From Methylovorus sp. MM2 (lineage in GTDB: Bacteria > Pseudomonadota > Gammaproteobacteria > Burkholderiales > Methylophilaceae), in contig NZ_LXUF01000001.1 in NCBI RefSeq assembly GCF_001648895.1, positions 1,409,726 to 1,473,725 of the forward strand: a stretch of DNA of 64,000 nt, read 5' to 3'. A program made the position numbers and the translations under genes. Below are positions 47,849 through 57,537 of the stretch, piece by piece (the stretch's first letter is position 1; the number at the start of each line of letters is the position of its first letter). The notes under the pieces are model-generated. The model did no database searches. It was not told where the DNA came from and worked only from the letters and a program-made list of their open reading frames with translations.

Positions 47849-48658
47849 TTACTGATTAATCAGCAAATAATCCCATCGAGTCAAACTTTCATGCTCATTT
47901 CCGTTTGTATCGATTTCAATATGTTTATGAAAATCAGCTACCTTAAAACCTAGGTTTTCTAATTTTCTGACAAATGTTTCAGGCTTCATGTAAAAAATTC
48001 TTTTAGGCGCGATAATAAAAGGTTCTTTACTAAAAATACCGATTAAAGTCTGTTTTAACCTTAGCCAAAACATTTTAAATCCTTGATTTTTCAAAACCCA
48101 GTACAACCATTGCAATATAGAATCTCCATAATTCTTCCCATCAAACTCATTTACTGCGGGCAATTCCCCAATAAAAATGACTCCACCTTTTTTGGTAATG
48201 CGCTTGACTTCAGCCAAAGCTTGGTCAACTACAACTTCCGTTTGGAGGATATGAAACGTAGAATTAGAGATAGTTTTATCCGAGTAGTTATCCGGGATGT
48301 TGCTTAAGTTGTCTAACAGACCCAGCTCAATAGATATTTTCCCTGAAGCTGACGGATCTTTTATGAGAAGGTGGCCATGAACCTTTATAATTTCTTCTAT
48401 CGTGGGCAATACCCCTATTAAGCGCCCTATTCTTCCATCAACATTCTTTTGGCTAATTTTCTGCAGCAATAAAGCATCTCCGCAACCAATATCAACGACT
48501 ACATCGTCTTTTTTGAATGCAAATTTTGATATAACTTTATCTATAACGAAATTAGTTAAGTCTGGTCTGCCAGTTCTACCGGTAAGCTCATTTATATCCT
48601 TAGATTTAGCCTTAGCTCGGTAGACTTCCACAAAATCAGAAAATTTATAAATTGACAT
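47849..48658 (-). CDS. Class I SAM-dependent methyltransferase
   Basis: A 269-aa protein with SAM-binding motif VVVDIGCGDALLLQKI, then LGLLDNLSNIPDNYSDKTI and GGVIFIGELPAV as later methyltransferase motifs. It lies between pseG and wbqC in an AT-rich stretch. It may methylate the nonulosonate or another sugar; the target is unknown. Confidence 0.8.
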   Translation of the reverse strand: MSIYKFSDFVEVYRAKAKSKDINELTGRTGRPDLTNFVIDKVISKFAFKKDDVVVDIGCGDALLLQKISQKNVDGRIGRLIGVLPTIEEIIKVHGHLLIKDPSASGKISIELGLLDNLSNIPDNYSDKTISNSTFHILQTEVVVDQALAEVKRITKKGGVIFIGELPAVNEFDGKNYGDSILQWLYWVLKNQGFKMFWLRLKQTLIGIFSKEPFIIAPKRIFYMKPETFVRKLENLGFKVADFHKHIEIDTNGNEHESLTRWDYLLINQ

Positions 48659-48683
48659 TTTGATCTTTACAAAAATAAAACAA

Positions 48684-49421
48684 TTAAATGCTTGCGGCCA
48701 TTTCGGAAAATTTTCTTGGTGCTAAGCGGCCAGTACGAATAATATCTAACGAATCATCCCCTTCGTTGAGTAGCAAATCCATCATCGACAAATAAGAAGT
48801 AAAGTCACCATGCAACTGTCGGTAAACAGGATGATTATAAGTATGAAATACTATCTCTATACCAGCCTCTTCAAAATAGGAGGCATCTTCAGTCAAATAA
48901 GAATAAGCACCCATAGGTGATATATATCGATCCACATTAAAGTGCTTGCAAATATCAATCAAACGACCATGCCGAGTCGGATTATGCGGCACGTCATGTC
49001 CTCTCACTCGCGGAGTATCAATTAAAAGCTTTTGACATATTTTCTCGATAAAATCGATATTGATGTCTGCTAGAGATTCACCTTGCTGAATCCGAGCAAG
49101 CCAGTCAATAATCCACTGCAAATGTTCATTTGCAAACCTGGCTTTAGCATATGAATGCTTAATCGTATTGATTGACTTATGGAAAACACCTAGATTTCCT
49201 ACTTCGGCGTCTTTAATCGTAGTTTTTAATGTTTTCGAATAAGTAACTGGAAGTGATATCCACACAGGCCCTTGAGATGATTTGACTCGATTACGTTGTT
49301 GCCAACTCTGCTTAGAGAACTCGACAGTATCCAAGTAAACAAAGTAATCAACCTGATCAATTAAATCAAAGTATCCTATCCACGGCAGGAAAGTCGGCTG
49401 CATTATCGCAATCGTAGTCAT
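48684..49421 (-). CDS. WbqC family protein
   Basis: A 245-aa WbqC-family protein, recognised from MQPTFLPWIGYFDLIDQVD, LDTVEFSKQSWQQRNRV, GRLIDICKHFNVDRYISPMG and VYRQLHGDFTSYLSMMDLLL. These proteins occur in O-antigen and glycan clusters; I know of no settled reaction. Here it stands between pseF/pseG genes, and so may act on the amino groups of the sugar (inference). Confidence 0.88.
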   Translation of the reverse strand: MTTIAIMQPTFLPWIGYFDLIDQVDYFVYLDTVEFSKQSWQQRNRVKSSQGPVWISLPVTYSKTLKTTIKDAEVGNLGVFHKSINTIKHSYAKARFANEHLQWIIDWLARIQQGESLADINIDFIEKICQKLLIDTPRVRGHDVPHNPTRHGRLIDICKHFNVDRYISPMGAYSYLTEDASYFEEAGIEIVFHTYNHPVYRQLHGDFTSYLSMMDLLLNEGDDSLDIIRTGRLAPRKFSEMAASI

Positions 49422-49462
49422 CTAAAAATGCTCTAATCTATTCATTACTTTTCTGCCAGTTC

Positions 49463-50839
49463 TCAAATATTTTGGCTAAGCACATTCACAACCTCTTTCA
49501 CACTGGCAGCTTTTCCAAAAATCCACTCATCAAGCAAATGAAGCTTAGGATAATGATTCAGCTCTGCATCAAGTGCAATCTTGGCTTGAACAAAATCGAG
49601 TGTAGGAAATTTATAAGACACTGGAGTTTTCATTACCTTATAATTACTTGGCAATTCCCCAGTAGTAACGCCAAGCTTAACCAACTCCTCCCATACTTGG
49701 TTAATATACAAATCTGGGTTCAAATATATCTCGCTATCCTCACTAGCAAGCACTTCAGCAAGAGCGTATGCACGACCATCGGGAGCAGTTGCATTGCCAA
49801 AAGTACTAGGGGTTGATGCTCTATAAGTCAAATCATCTTGATTAAAATCTTGAACCCATGAATATGGGCCCACTACATCTCGAGCAACATCATAATAAAA
49901 TAGCACCATAGGTACTGAATGCGTAGTTTTCGAAAAATCTATATCCAACTTTAAGGTTTCTGACAAATTTTTGGAGCTAGATGTCCAGAATATGCGATCA
50001 CACGCTAAGAATTCCCCATCATTTAATTCCACTTTTAGTTCATCATGCCTATCCTGATGAATTGCTTGAATAGACACTGCTGTTCGTATTTGCACACCTA
50101 ACGATTGCAGGTGACTTGTTGCTGCTCGTGCAAACCCCCCCATTCCACCATTCATTGGGTAGAAACACCTGTGCGGAAAACCAGAAGCCACATCTTTGAC
50201 ATATCTCATTGGATCATCAGCACTAGATCTCAAGACAAGCTCATTCAGTACTGGATGGGTTTTCAGCAATGCGGCTACATCCGACTTAACTAGACTTACC
50301 CGTCTAGCCGGTATCGCAGAGAATGCCAGAGAGGATAAGTACTCTGGCTCCACTAACAGCATCTTCATAAGGGGCTTGCGGAGCAAATTAGCCACTTCTC
50401 GGCCATATCGATTGGCTAAGAATTCATCCAGAGTTTCCTCAAGAACTGGCTCTTTCAACACCTGACCCTCATTCGATGCAACATGATCAAGTAAATCAAA
50501 TAAACACTTTGAAATTACTGTATCAGGATAATTACTAAAATCAGGGTATTCGATTCCTAGAGTTTCAACTCCCAGATACAATGACTTAACCACGGGGCTT
50601 ATACCTAGTGGCTCTTCACCAAGCAAGTCTAAAAGTATTTGGGTTGTATTGTCATCTTCATTGGAAAAGACATGACATCCCAAATCAAGTTGGAATCCAT
50701 TCCATGGTATAGAAAAATGTATGCCTCCAAGGTTCTTTCCATGCTCAATCAATACGACTTCGGCACCTTGGTCAGCAAGATACTTAGATGCAACTATGCC
50801 TTTAAATCCACCACCGACAATCACAACCTTGGGTTTCAT
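49463..50839 (-). CDS. FAD-dependent oxidoreductase / amine-oxidase-fold protein
   Basis: A 458-aa protein with an N-terminal FAD motif VVIVGGGFKGIVASKYLADQGAEVVLIE, then LDLGCHVFS and a C-terminal half of the protoporphyrinogen-oxidase/UDP-galactopyranose-mutase-like fold. It overlaps the pseF stop by four bases (ATGA). It may oxidise or rearrange a sugar; substrate unknown. Confidence 0.75.
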   Translation of the reverse strand: MKPKVVIVGGGFKGIVASKYLADQGAEVVLIEHGKNLGGIHFSIPWNGFQLDLGCHVFSNEDDNTTQILLDLLGEEPLGISPVVKSLYLGVETLGIEYPDFSNYPDTVISKCLFDLLDHVASNEGQVLKEPVLEETLDEFLANRYGREVANLLRKPLMKMLLVEPEYLSSLAFSAIPARRVSLVKSDVAALLKTHPVLNELVLRSSADDPMRYVKDVASGFPHRCFYPMNGGMGGFARAATSHLQSLGVQIRTAVSIQAIHQDRHDELKVELNDGEFLACDRIFWTSSSKNLSETLKLDIDFSKTTHSVPMVLFYYDVARDVVGPYSWVQDFNQDDLTYRASTPSTFGNATAPDGRAYALAEVLASEDSEIYLNPDLYINQVWEELVKLGVTTGELPSNYKVMKTPVSYKFPTLDFVQAKIALDAELNHYPKLHLLDEWIFGKAASVKEVVNVLSQNI

Positions 50840-51552
50840 TGTTCAGATCTTTTAAATTCAGATTGAAAAGCAGCAAACATTAGCTCTGCATGCCTAAAAT
50901 CGTCCTCTGTATCTATATCCTGCACTCGCCAACGTGGGATGAATATAGGAAATGAAGTATCAGAAAACACGCGTTTTTTATTAATCCATGCATCAGAGCG
51001 CCCCCAATAAAATTGGCCAGCATCATGAAGAGCCATTGGCAGATCTTGAGAACGTTTAGAAAAATGCTCCGGAAAAAACATTTCTAATCCGCCACAATCA
51101 CTCTGTTTAAATGAGCGAAAAATTGGAGAAGCAAATTCAGTGACAGAGAATGCATACTCCCACTGCCCTGAATTAAGAGCATCAAACCCCCGTTTAAGAT
51201 CATCAACTTGAACAAAAGGAGCTGTTGGATATAAACAGCAAAGCGCATCAATAGCGCCAAGATTATCAATAGCCCACTGCGTCGAATGTGCAATGACTTC
51301 TGCTGTCCCGGCATAGTCATCAGCCAATTCAGCGGGACGAACAAATGGCACGTCAGCGCCATACTGCATAGCAACGTCTGCTATTTCACTATCATCTGTC
51401 GAGACAATAATATGATCAAACAATCCTGAAGAACTAGCTGCTTCAATAGTCCACGCAATCATAGGTTTACCATGAAAATTGCGAATATTTTTACGAGGAA
51501 CTCTTTTACTCCCTCCGCGAGCGGGAATCACTGCGATTGTTTTTCTTGTCAC
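50836..51552 (-). CDS. pseF: Pseudaminic acid cytidylyltransferase PseF
   Basis: Activates the nonulosonate as a CMP-sugar. N-terminal IAVIPARGGSKRVPRKNIRN and STDDSEIADVAMQYGADVPF are the cytidylyltransferase signatures, and DIDTEDDFRHAELMF lies near the C-terminus. 238 aa. Start is GTG 51552, overlapping the upstream gene by four bases. Confidence 0.9.
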   Translation of the reverse strand: MTRKTIAVIPARGGSKRVPRKNIRNFHGKPMIAWTIEAASSSGLFDHIIVSTDDSEIADVAMQYGADVPFVRPAELADDYAGTAEVIAHSTQWAIDNLGAIDALCCLYPTAPFVQVDDLKRGFDALNSGQWEYAFSVTEFASPIFRSFKQSDCGGLEMFFPEHFSKRSQDLPMALHDAGQFYWGRSDAWINKKRVFSDTSFPIFIPRWRVQDIDTEDDFRHAELMFAAFQSEFKRSEQ

Positions 51553-52601
51553 GCTATGCGTCTCAGTAACAGCATCTCAGAATGATAACCGTCTACCGTC
51601 CGATATCCATAAGGTAACACATTACGTTCCACCAGCTCATACCCTGGTAGCATGGATAAATAGTCCTCACTTTTGATCGGTGTATCTACACCTACATCAC
51701 CAGGATTTTTACGCACCTGTTTTCCTTCTCTCATATTTCTAAGAAGAATCCATGTTGTTTCGAGCCTAGCAACCTGTTGCAAGTAATTGCTGACGATCTC
51801 TGGCTCCATTTCCTGAAAAGAAATAAAGTTAACAAATAGATCGACTTTCCCCTGTAATTTTTCAATTTGCCATGAAGCAAGCACAGAAGCTGCTGGAAGC
51901 GCATTAATTTCTATTCTCGGCTCTGTTTTCAGTTGTGCATATGTTGCTACATTCTCTTTGCCAAGAACCTCTGTCAGGTAGTATTGGGCTATATAACTCG
52001 TCGGTGGGATGTCGACGTCAATGTAGCGAATATCCTGTATACCTGAATGTGCTAACACCTCACCTAATGTGCCAAATCCCCCACCGATCTCAAGTACAGT
52101 TCTCGGCACATCGACAATATGCTTCTTCAATAGTGCAAGCCCAAGAATATAATTCAGCGCTGATCTGCTATATTTTTTCCCATCAAACTCCCAATGTTCG
52201 ACCGGTTGCCCGACTTGACTCTCCGAGAACGTATGCAAGTAAGGAAGCTTACTAACATCATCAGCAGCCAGTAAGACTCTATAATCTGAGAGAGCTGCAT
52301 TATAGCCACTGAGAAACTGATCGAGCGCTAATGTAGGTTTTGCAAAATCGGGGAAGAATTTCCTGAAAAAGTCAGTTAGCTGGCTAATTTGTTCAGAGCT
52401 AAAACTATTGGCAGGTGACCCGTAAGTTGGAACAAAAAACCCCAGAGGTTTTGGCAAAGATCTAAAGTTTTCTATACCAGCCTCGCAAATTTCTTGCACT
52501 ATCTGATGTGAGGCCCCCTCCCAAAATGCCGAGGGCTGATAAATCGAATCCTGAAATTTCATGTCTTCGATGGCAAGTAACAACTCTGGATATTCATTCA
52601 T
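51549..52601 (-). CDS. Putative sugar O-methyltransferase
   Basis: About 350 aa, of the group annotated as putative sugar O-methyltransferases in LPS/EPS clusters. Core SAM motif VLEIGGGFGTLGEVLAHSG, then DIRYIDVDIPPTSYIAQYYL and VDLFVNFISFQEMEPEIV. ATG 52601 is used; a TTG three codons upstream is the alternative. It sits between pseC and pseF. Confidence 0.82.
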   Translation of the reverse strand: MNEYPELLLAIEDMKFQDSIYQPSAFWEGASHQIVQEICEAGIENFRSLPKPLGFFVPTYGSPANSFSSEQISQLTDFFRKFFPDFAKPTLALDQFLSGYNAALSDYRVLLAADDVSKLPYLHTFSESQVGQPVEHWEFDGKKYSRSALNYILGLALLKKHIVDVPRTVLEIGGGFGTLGEVLAHSGIQDIRYIDVDIPPTSYIAQYYLTEVLGKENVATYAQLKTEPRIEINALPAASVLASWQIEKLQGKVDLFVNFISFQEMEPEIVSNYLQQVARLETTWILLRNMREGKQVRKNPGDVGVDTPIKSEDYLSMLPGYELVERNVLPYGYRTVDGYHSEMLLLRRIA

Positions 52602-52627
52602 AATTTTCAATATCTTCTTAATAATTA

Positions 52628-53785
52628 TTATCTTAAATTAAGCTCTATTTTTTCTTTCACTTCCAATTGCATCTGGTCAGTTAAACCTGAAAACATAGGA
52701 ATACTAATTGCTTCGGTATAGTACTTCTCTGCTTCGGGATAATCATTTCTGTCATAGCCCAGTTTTTCATAATATGGCTGCCGATAGACAGGAATGTAAT
52801 GCAGGTTCACACCAATATCTGAAGCACGTAACAACTCAAAAATCTCTCTATGATTTTTGTTTAATTTGCCTAACTGCAAGCGAATCACATACAAGTGAAA
52901 AGCTGAGTAAATATCGGGATGTTGCCATGGTACCAACACAGGCATACCAGCGAAGAAAAGATCGTAACTTCTAGCAAGTTTATTTCTTCTGGCAACAAAC
53001 TCATCCAACTGCCGCAGTTGGCTTAAACCCAGCGCAGCCTGAATATCCGTCATTCTGTAATTAAACCCTAAGCCTATCTGCTGGTAATACCAAGGGCCAT
53101 CTGATACATGCGTCATCTTGTTTGCATCACGCGTGATGCCATGACTGCGGAGCAATTGCATGCGATCCGCGAGCTCAGGATTGTTGGTTACGGCGATTCC
53201 GCCTTCACCCGTAGTGATTATTTTGACTGGGTGAAAACTGAATACAGTGACATCACTATATTTGCAGCCACCTATTGGTTCATCCTTGTATCTGCCACCT
53301 ATTGCATGTGATGCATCTTCTATGATTCTGAATCCATACTGTTTACCAAGTGCATGAATAGCCTCCATATCACATGATAGACCAGCAAGATGTACAGGAA
53401 TAACCACTTTGGGTAGCTTGCCTGTTTTATCGGCAATTTCAAGTTTCTGTGCCAAACGCTCAACGCTGAGATTGTAGGTTTTTGCATCAATATCAACAAA
53501 ATCAACCTGCGCTCCGCAATATAGTGCGCAATTTGCGCTTGCTACAAATGTAATCGGGCTGGTCCAGACTATATCGCCGGGCCCAACATCTAGCGCAAGA
53601 CAGGCAATATGAAGTGCGCTAGTAGCGCTATTTACAGCAACTGCATGCTGCGCGCCACAATAGCTTGCGACAGCAATCTCAAATGCAGGAACTGCCGGCC
53701 CTTGTGTCAGGTAGTCCGAGTGCAACACATCGACTACCGCCTGAATATCAGCTTCGCTTATAGTTTGTCGTCCATAAGGAATCAT
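52628..53785 (-). CDS. pseC: UDP-4-keto-6-deoxy-altrose(NAc) aminotransferase PseC
   Basis: PLP transaminase of the DegT family, 385 aa. EDASHAIGG and FSFHPVKIITTGEGG, the latter with catalytic Lys188. It acts on the PseB product to give the 4-amino sugar. It follows pseB by three bases. Confidence 0.92.
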   Translation of the reverse strand: MIPYGRQTISEADIQAVVDVLHSDYLTQGPAVPAFEIAVASYCGAQHAVAVNSATSALHIACLALDVGPGDIVWTSPITFVASANCALYCGAQVDFVDIDAKTYNLSVERLAQKLEIADKTGKLPKVVIPVHLAGLSCDMEAIHALGKQYGFRIIEDASHAIGGRYKDEPIGGCKYSDVTVFSFHPVKIITTGEGGIAVTNNPELADRMQLLRSHGITRDANKMTHVSDGPWYYQQIGLGFNYRMTDIQAALGLSQLRQLDEFVARRNKLARSYDLFFAGMPVLVPWQHPDIYSAFHLYVIRLQLGKLNKNHREIFELLRASDIGVNLHYIPVYRQPYYEKLGYDRNDYPEAEKYYTEAISIPMFSGLTDQMQLEVKEKIELNLR

Positions 53786-53788
53786 GAG

Positions 53789-54787
53789 TTAAATCTTCCC
53801 GACTATATCGAGATTTTTGGTTATCCAGTCTTTAAGCTGGTCGACATTCATCCACTCGGCATTGTTGCTGGAAGAATAAGTAAAGTCCGGCGCGACTTTC
53901 ACACCCCCTTTAATTCTCTCAGGGTCTTCGCTCCATTTATGGATTGCGGGTAAAATTTTGTAGTGCTCAGGATATTCATAAGTATATAGCGCATCCTCCT
54001 CCCCAATCATTTGCTCGTGCAACTTTTCCCCCGGGCGAATTCCTACGATTTTATGCTCGGCATCTGATGCAACCGCTTTGGCGATATCCAGAATATTCAT
54101 GGATGGAATTTTCTTGACATAGATTTCACCTCCGACCATATCTTCAAATGCATGCCAAACCAGATCTACACCTTGCTCCAAGGTAATCATGAATCGCGTC
54201 ATACGTTCGTCGGTTATTGGTAAAATACCGCTATCTACAAGAGACATGAAAAATGGAATTACTGAGCCTCTAGAGCCCATAACATTGCCGTATCTCACCA
54301 CAGAAAACCTCGAGGATGCCGTTCCGGAATATGAATTACCAGCGACAAAAAGTTTGTCAGAAGCAAGTTTAGTAGCGCCATAAAGATTTGCTGGACTGCT
54401 TGCCTTATCTGTTGAAAGCGCAACCACACGTTTCACGCCTTGATCAATACAGGCATCGATCAGGTTCATGGCACCGTTAATATTGGTTTTGACGCATTCG
54501 AATGGGTTGTATTCGGCTGTTGGTACAATTTTGGTTGCTGCAGCATGCACTACGTAATCAATACCATGTAATGCTCTGCTTAGCCGGTCTTTATCTCGTA
54601 CATCACCGATAAAAAACCGTACGCGCGGGTCATCACCATAGAGCTTGGCCATTTCCCACTGCTTCATTTCATCACGTGAAAAAATAACTAGCCTGCGTGG
54701 ATTATATTTAGCAAGTGTAAGCGGTACAAAAGTATGACCAAACGAGCCGGTACCGCCAGTAATCAATATTGAGGAATTCGTTAACAT
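53789..54787 (-). CDS. pseB: UDP-GlcNAc 4,6-dehydratase (inverting) PseB
   Basis: First enzyme of pseudaminic acid biosynthesis. ITGGTGSFGHTFVP cofactor loop; STDKASSPANLYGATK with Tyr136/Lys140; RVRFFIGDVRDKDRL. 332 aa, soluble FlaA1 type, unlike the large membrane-bound WbpM homologue elsewhere in the cluster. Confidence 0.93.
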   Translation of the reverse strand: MLTNSSILITGGTGSFGHTFVPLTLAKYNPRRLVIFSRDEMKQWEMAKLYGDDPRVRFFIGDVRDKDRLSRALHGIDYVVHAAATKIVPTAEYNPFECVKTNINGAMNLIDACIDQGVKRVVALSTDKASSPANLYGATKLASDKLFVAGNSYSGTASSRFSVVRYGNVMGSRGSVIPFFMSLVDSGILPITDERMTRFMITLEQGVDLVWHAFEDMVGGEIYVKKIPSMNILDIAKAVASDAEHKIVGIRPGEKLHEQMIGEEDALYTYEYPEHYKILPAIHKWSEDPERIKGGVKVAPDFTYSSSNNAEWMNVDQLKDWITKNLDIVGKI

Positions 54788-54815
54788 TTTTAATCCATTA
54801 TTACCAATTGAGGTC

Positions 54816-56573
54816 TCATTTCGAGAAAGTTTCCTGCATTATCTTTGCAGTAGGAACAGTTTCGTCTACTAGACTACCTAGTGCTAACCGGTAAAGACGG
54901 TCGCAATTTTCTACAGTTGAAAGCCTATGCGCAACGATAATGATTGTCTTTGCTCCATGTAGAGCTTCTATGGCTTCCATTATGCCCTCTTCTGTAGTTG
55001 TGTCCAAAGCACTGGTAGCTTCATCCAATATGAGAACTTGCGGATCATGATAAAGCGCTCGGGCTATACCGATACGCTGCCTTTGACCTCCTGACAGCCT
55101 GACGCCACGTTCACCGACGATTGTATCGAGACCAATCTCCAATGACGTAATAAATTCATCCAGTTGTGCCGCCTTAATTGCCCGCATAACAGCGGACTCA
55201 TCTATCTGATCATCTGCAAGACCAAAAGCTATATTTCGACGCAAAGTGTCGTCAGTAAGATATATGGATTGTGGTACATATCCGATTTTGGATTGCCATC
55301 CTCGTAAATTTTTGGTTATTTCTTGGCCATCTACCACTACCTCACCGATATTTGGCACAAGCAAACCCATAATAATGTCCACTAACGTGCTTTTACCTGA
55401 TCCACTTGTGCCTATAAACCCTATCGATTCGCCTTTTCTTATATTCAGACTGATATTATTCAAAGCAGGCGAGGTTGTATTTGGATACATAAAAGTCAGA
55501 TTTCTAACCTGAAGCTCCTGAATAAACGGCATAGTACAAGTTGGTTTTGTATCATGTCCATCGATTTTCAACTTGAGTTCTTCGTACAGCGTATCAATTA
55601 TTGGGATGCCATAGCGGACAGTTTGGATTGATTGCAACATACGATTGGCAGATGGAAGAAGTCTGAAAGCTGCTGCTGCAAAAAGACCAAGTATAGGCAA
55701 AACATTTTCAATTTTTCCACCCTGCCGGATCATTATCACCACAAGCATAGACAAGCCGGATATTGCGAGAAACTCCAAGCCAAGCCTTGGCATTTGCTGC
55801 AATCCGACCTGCTGACCAGCTACTCTGGCACTTTTACTGTTATGGGTCGCATATTCTTTCAGGAAATTTATTCCTCGCCCCAGCAATAAAACATCCTTCA
55901 CCCCACCTAGGCCTTCTTGAAGGTGCTGAATTCGCATGCCATCATGATATTGTCTGGTAGTACCCCAGCGCATTATTTTATTGCGCGTCAATTTCAAAAA
56001 ACCATATCCAGCAATTGCCAATATTGAGACAACAAGAACAGCACCGACCGGTTCGATGCAGAGTAATAAAACGGCAATCCCAATAATGACCAATGCCTCC
56101 GTCATAATCAGAAGAAAAGCACTAATTGATATCGTCAGGAGATTTGTTTCAATGGTTACATTACGAATGAGCTGAGCAGAGTTTCTTAGCAGATGAAATG
56201 TGTATTGCTGCCCAAGATAAATATCGAACAACCGTTGTGATAACTGTTCTTGCACACCAAATGCGAAACGTGCTTGACGCCAAGCAAGAAATGCAAGAAA
56301 AAGGTTTTTTACACCGTATACAGTCACGAGAAACAGCATGCCCCACATTACAAGCTCAGGTTGCGAAGGATCACCAAGCTTGTCGTAAACCCTTGCAACA
56401 AATACATATCTGTTAGCAAGATCATCCTGCATCATAAGACCAACAAGAGGAATGACAAGTCCTATACCTAGTGTTTCCAGCGCCATTCCTATAACCATTA
56501 AGAATAACAGGACTAGCGCTCCCTTTCTCTCGGACGGGGTCAATAAAGACCTAAATTTCCGGAAAATTTCCAT
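54816..56573 (-). CDS. ABC transporter (PglK/MsbA-type lipid-linked oligosaccharide flippase)
   Basis: A 585-aa half-transporter. Six membrane helices (about 15-330), then a nucleotide-binding domain with FIGTSGSGKSTLV (near 390), RLSGGQRQRIGIARAL and VLILDEATSALD. Similar in layout to PglK of the Campylobacter N-glycan pathway. Its place in a cluster with WbpL and no visible Wzx favours a flippase for the Und-PP glycan. It starts at the fcl stop (one-base overlap). Confidence 0.85.
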   Translation of the reverse strand: MEIFRKFRSLLTPSERKGALVLLFLMVIGMALETLGIGLVIPLVGLMMQDDLANRYVFVARVYDKLGDPSQPELVMWGMLFLVTVYGVKNLFLAFLAWRQARFAFGVQEQLSQRLFDIYLGQQYTFHLLRNSAQLIRNVTIETNLLTISISAFLLIMTEALVIIGIAVLLLCIEPVGAVLVVSILAIAGYGFLKLTRNKIMRWGTTRQYHDGMRIQHLQEGLGGVKDVLLLGRGINFLKEYATHNSKSARVAGQQVGLQQMPRLGLEFLAISGLSMLVVIMIRQGGKIENVLPILGLFAAAAFRLLPSANRMLQSIQTVRYGIPIIDTLYEELKLKIDGHDTKPTCTMPFIQELQVRNLTFMYPNTTSPALNNISLNIRKGESIGFIGTSGSGKSTLVDIIMGLLVPNIGEVVVDGQEITKNLRGWQSKIGYVPQSIYLTDDTLRRNIAFGLADDQIDESAVMRAIKAAQLDEFITSLEIGLDTIVGERGVRLSGGQRQRIGIARALYHDPQVLILDEATSALDTTTEEGIMEAIEALHGAKTIIIVAHRLSTVENCDRLYRLALGSLVDETVPTAKIMQETFSK

Positions 56574-57532
56574 CAGTTAAATGCCGAGACAAAGTCTTGA
56601 TAGGCTATAGGTATGCCTTCACTTAATGAGATTTGAGCTTGCCAACCCAATTTCGCAGCAACACTGACATCCATTAACTTACGCATGGTGCCATCAGGTT
56701 TTGATACATCAAGAACTATCTCCCCTTGATAGCCGACAATACTTTTCACTTTTTCGGCCAATTCCAGAATTGTCAGATCCTCACCGCACCCAATATTAAC
56801 CAATGGAGGGCGATTAAAATCTAAAGTTTCAATCAATTTACTCTGCTCAATTCCCAGCAGGAATAAACAAGCTGCCGCCATGTCGTCACTATGCAGCAAC
56901 TCCCTTCGAGGTGTACCTGTACCCCAAACTGTGACTGTTTGACTTTGATTTAGCTTGGCCTCATGAAATTTTCGAATTAAAGCAGGTAAAACATGTGATG
57001 TTTCAAGATCGTAATTATCACCTGGACCATACAGATTAGTAGGCATAACTGCCAAATATTGCGTGCCGTATTGCCGATTATAACTCCAGCACATCTCAAT
57101 ACCGGCAATCTTGGCAAGCGCATATGGTCTATTGGTGAGCTCCAATGGGCCCGTAAGTAAATACTCTTCCTTAATCGGCTGAGGACAATCTCTAGGGTAT
57201 ATGCAACTTGAGCCTAGGAATAACAGTCTTTTTACTCCACTAAGATATGACTGATGTATGACATTAGTTTGAATAGCCAAGTTTTCATGGATAAATTCAG
57301 CAGGATAAGTGTTATTCGCATAAATACCACCTACTTTTGCTGCAGCTAATAATACGTATTCTGGCTTTTCTAGATCAAAGAAATCTTGTACGGCATACTG
57401 GTTAGTAAGATCTAATTCAGCGTGCGTGCGAGTGATAATATTGCTATAGCCTTTGGCTATGAGTTGACGCATGAGTGCCGAACCAACCAACCCGCGATGC
57501 CCTGCCACATAGATTTTTGCTAACTTATCCAT
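56573..57532 (-). CDS. fcl: GDP-L-fucose synthase
   Basis: Bifunctional epimerase-reductase, 319 aa, that turns GDP-4-keto-6-deoxy-mannose into GDP-L-fucose. AGHRGLVGSALMRQL binds NADPH; Ser108/Cys110 in GSSCIYP and RPYALAKIAG (Tyr137, Lys141) are catalytic. It follows gmd by five bases. Confidence 0.95.
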   Translation of the reverse strand: MDKLAKIYVAGHRGLVGSALMRQLIAKGYSNIITRTHAELDLTNQYAVQDFFDLEKPEYVLLAAAKVGGIYANNTYPAEFIHENLAIQTNVIHQSYLSGVKRLLFLGSSCIYPRDCPQPIKEEYLLTGPLELTNRPYALAKIAGIEMCWSYNRQYGTQYLAVMPTNLYGPGDNYDLETSHVLPALIRKFHEAKLNQSQTVTVWGTGTPRRELLHSDDMAAACLFLLGIEQSKLIETLDFNRPPLVNIGCGEDLTILELAEKVKSIVGYQGEIVLDVSKPDGTMRKLMDVSVAAKLGWQAQISLSEGIPIAYQDFVSAFN

Positions 57533-57537
57533 AACTT

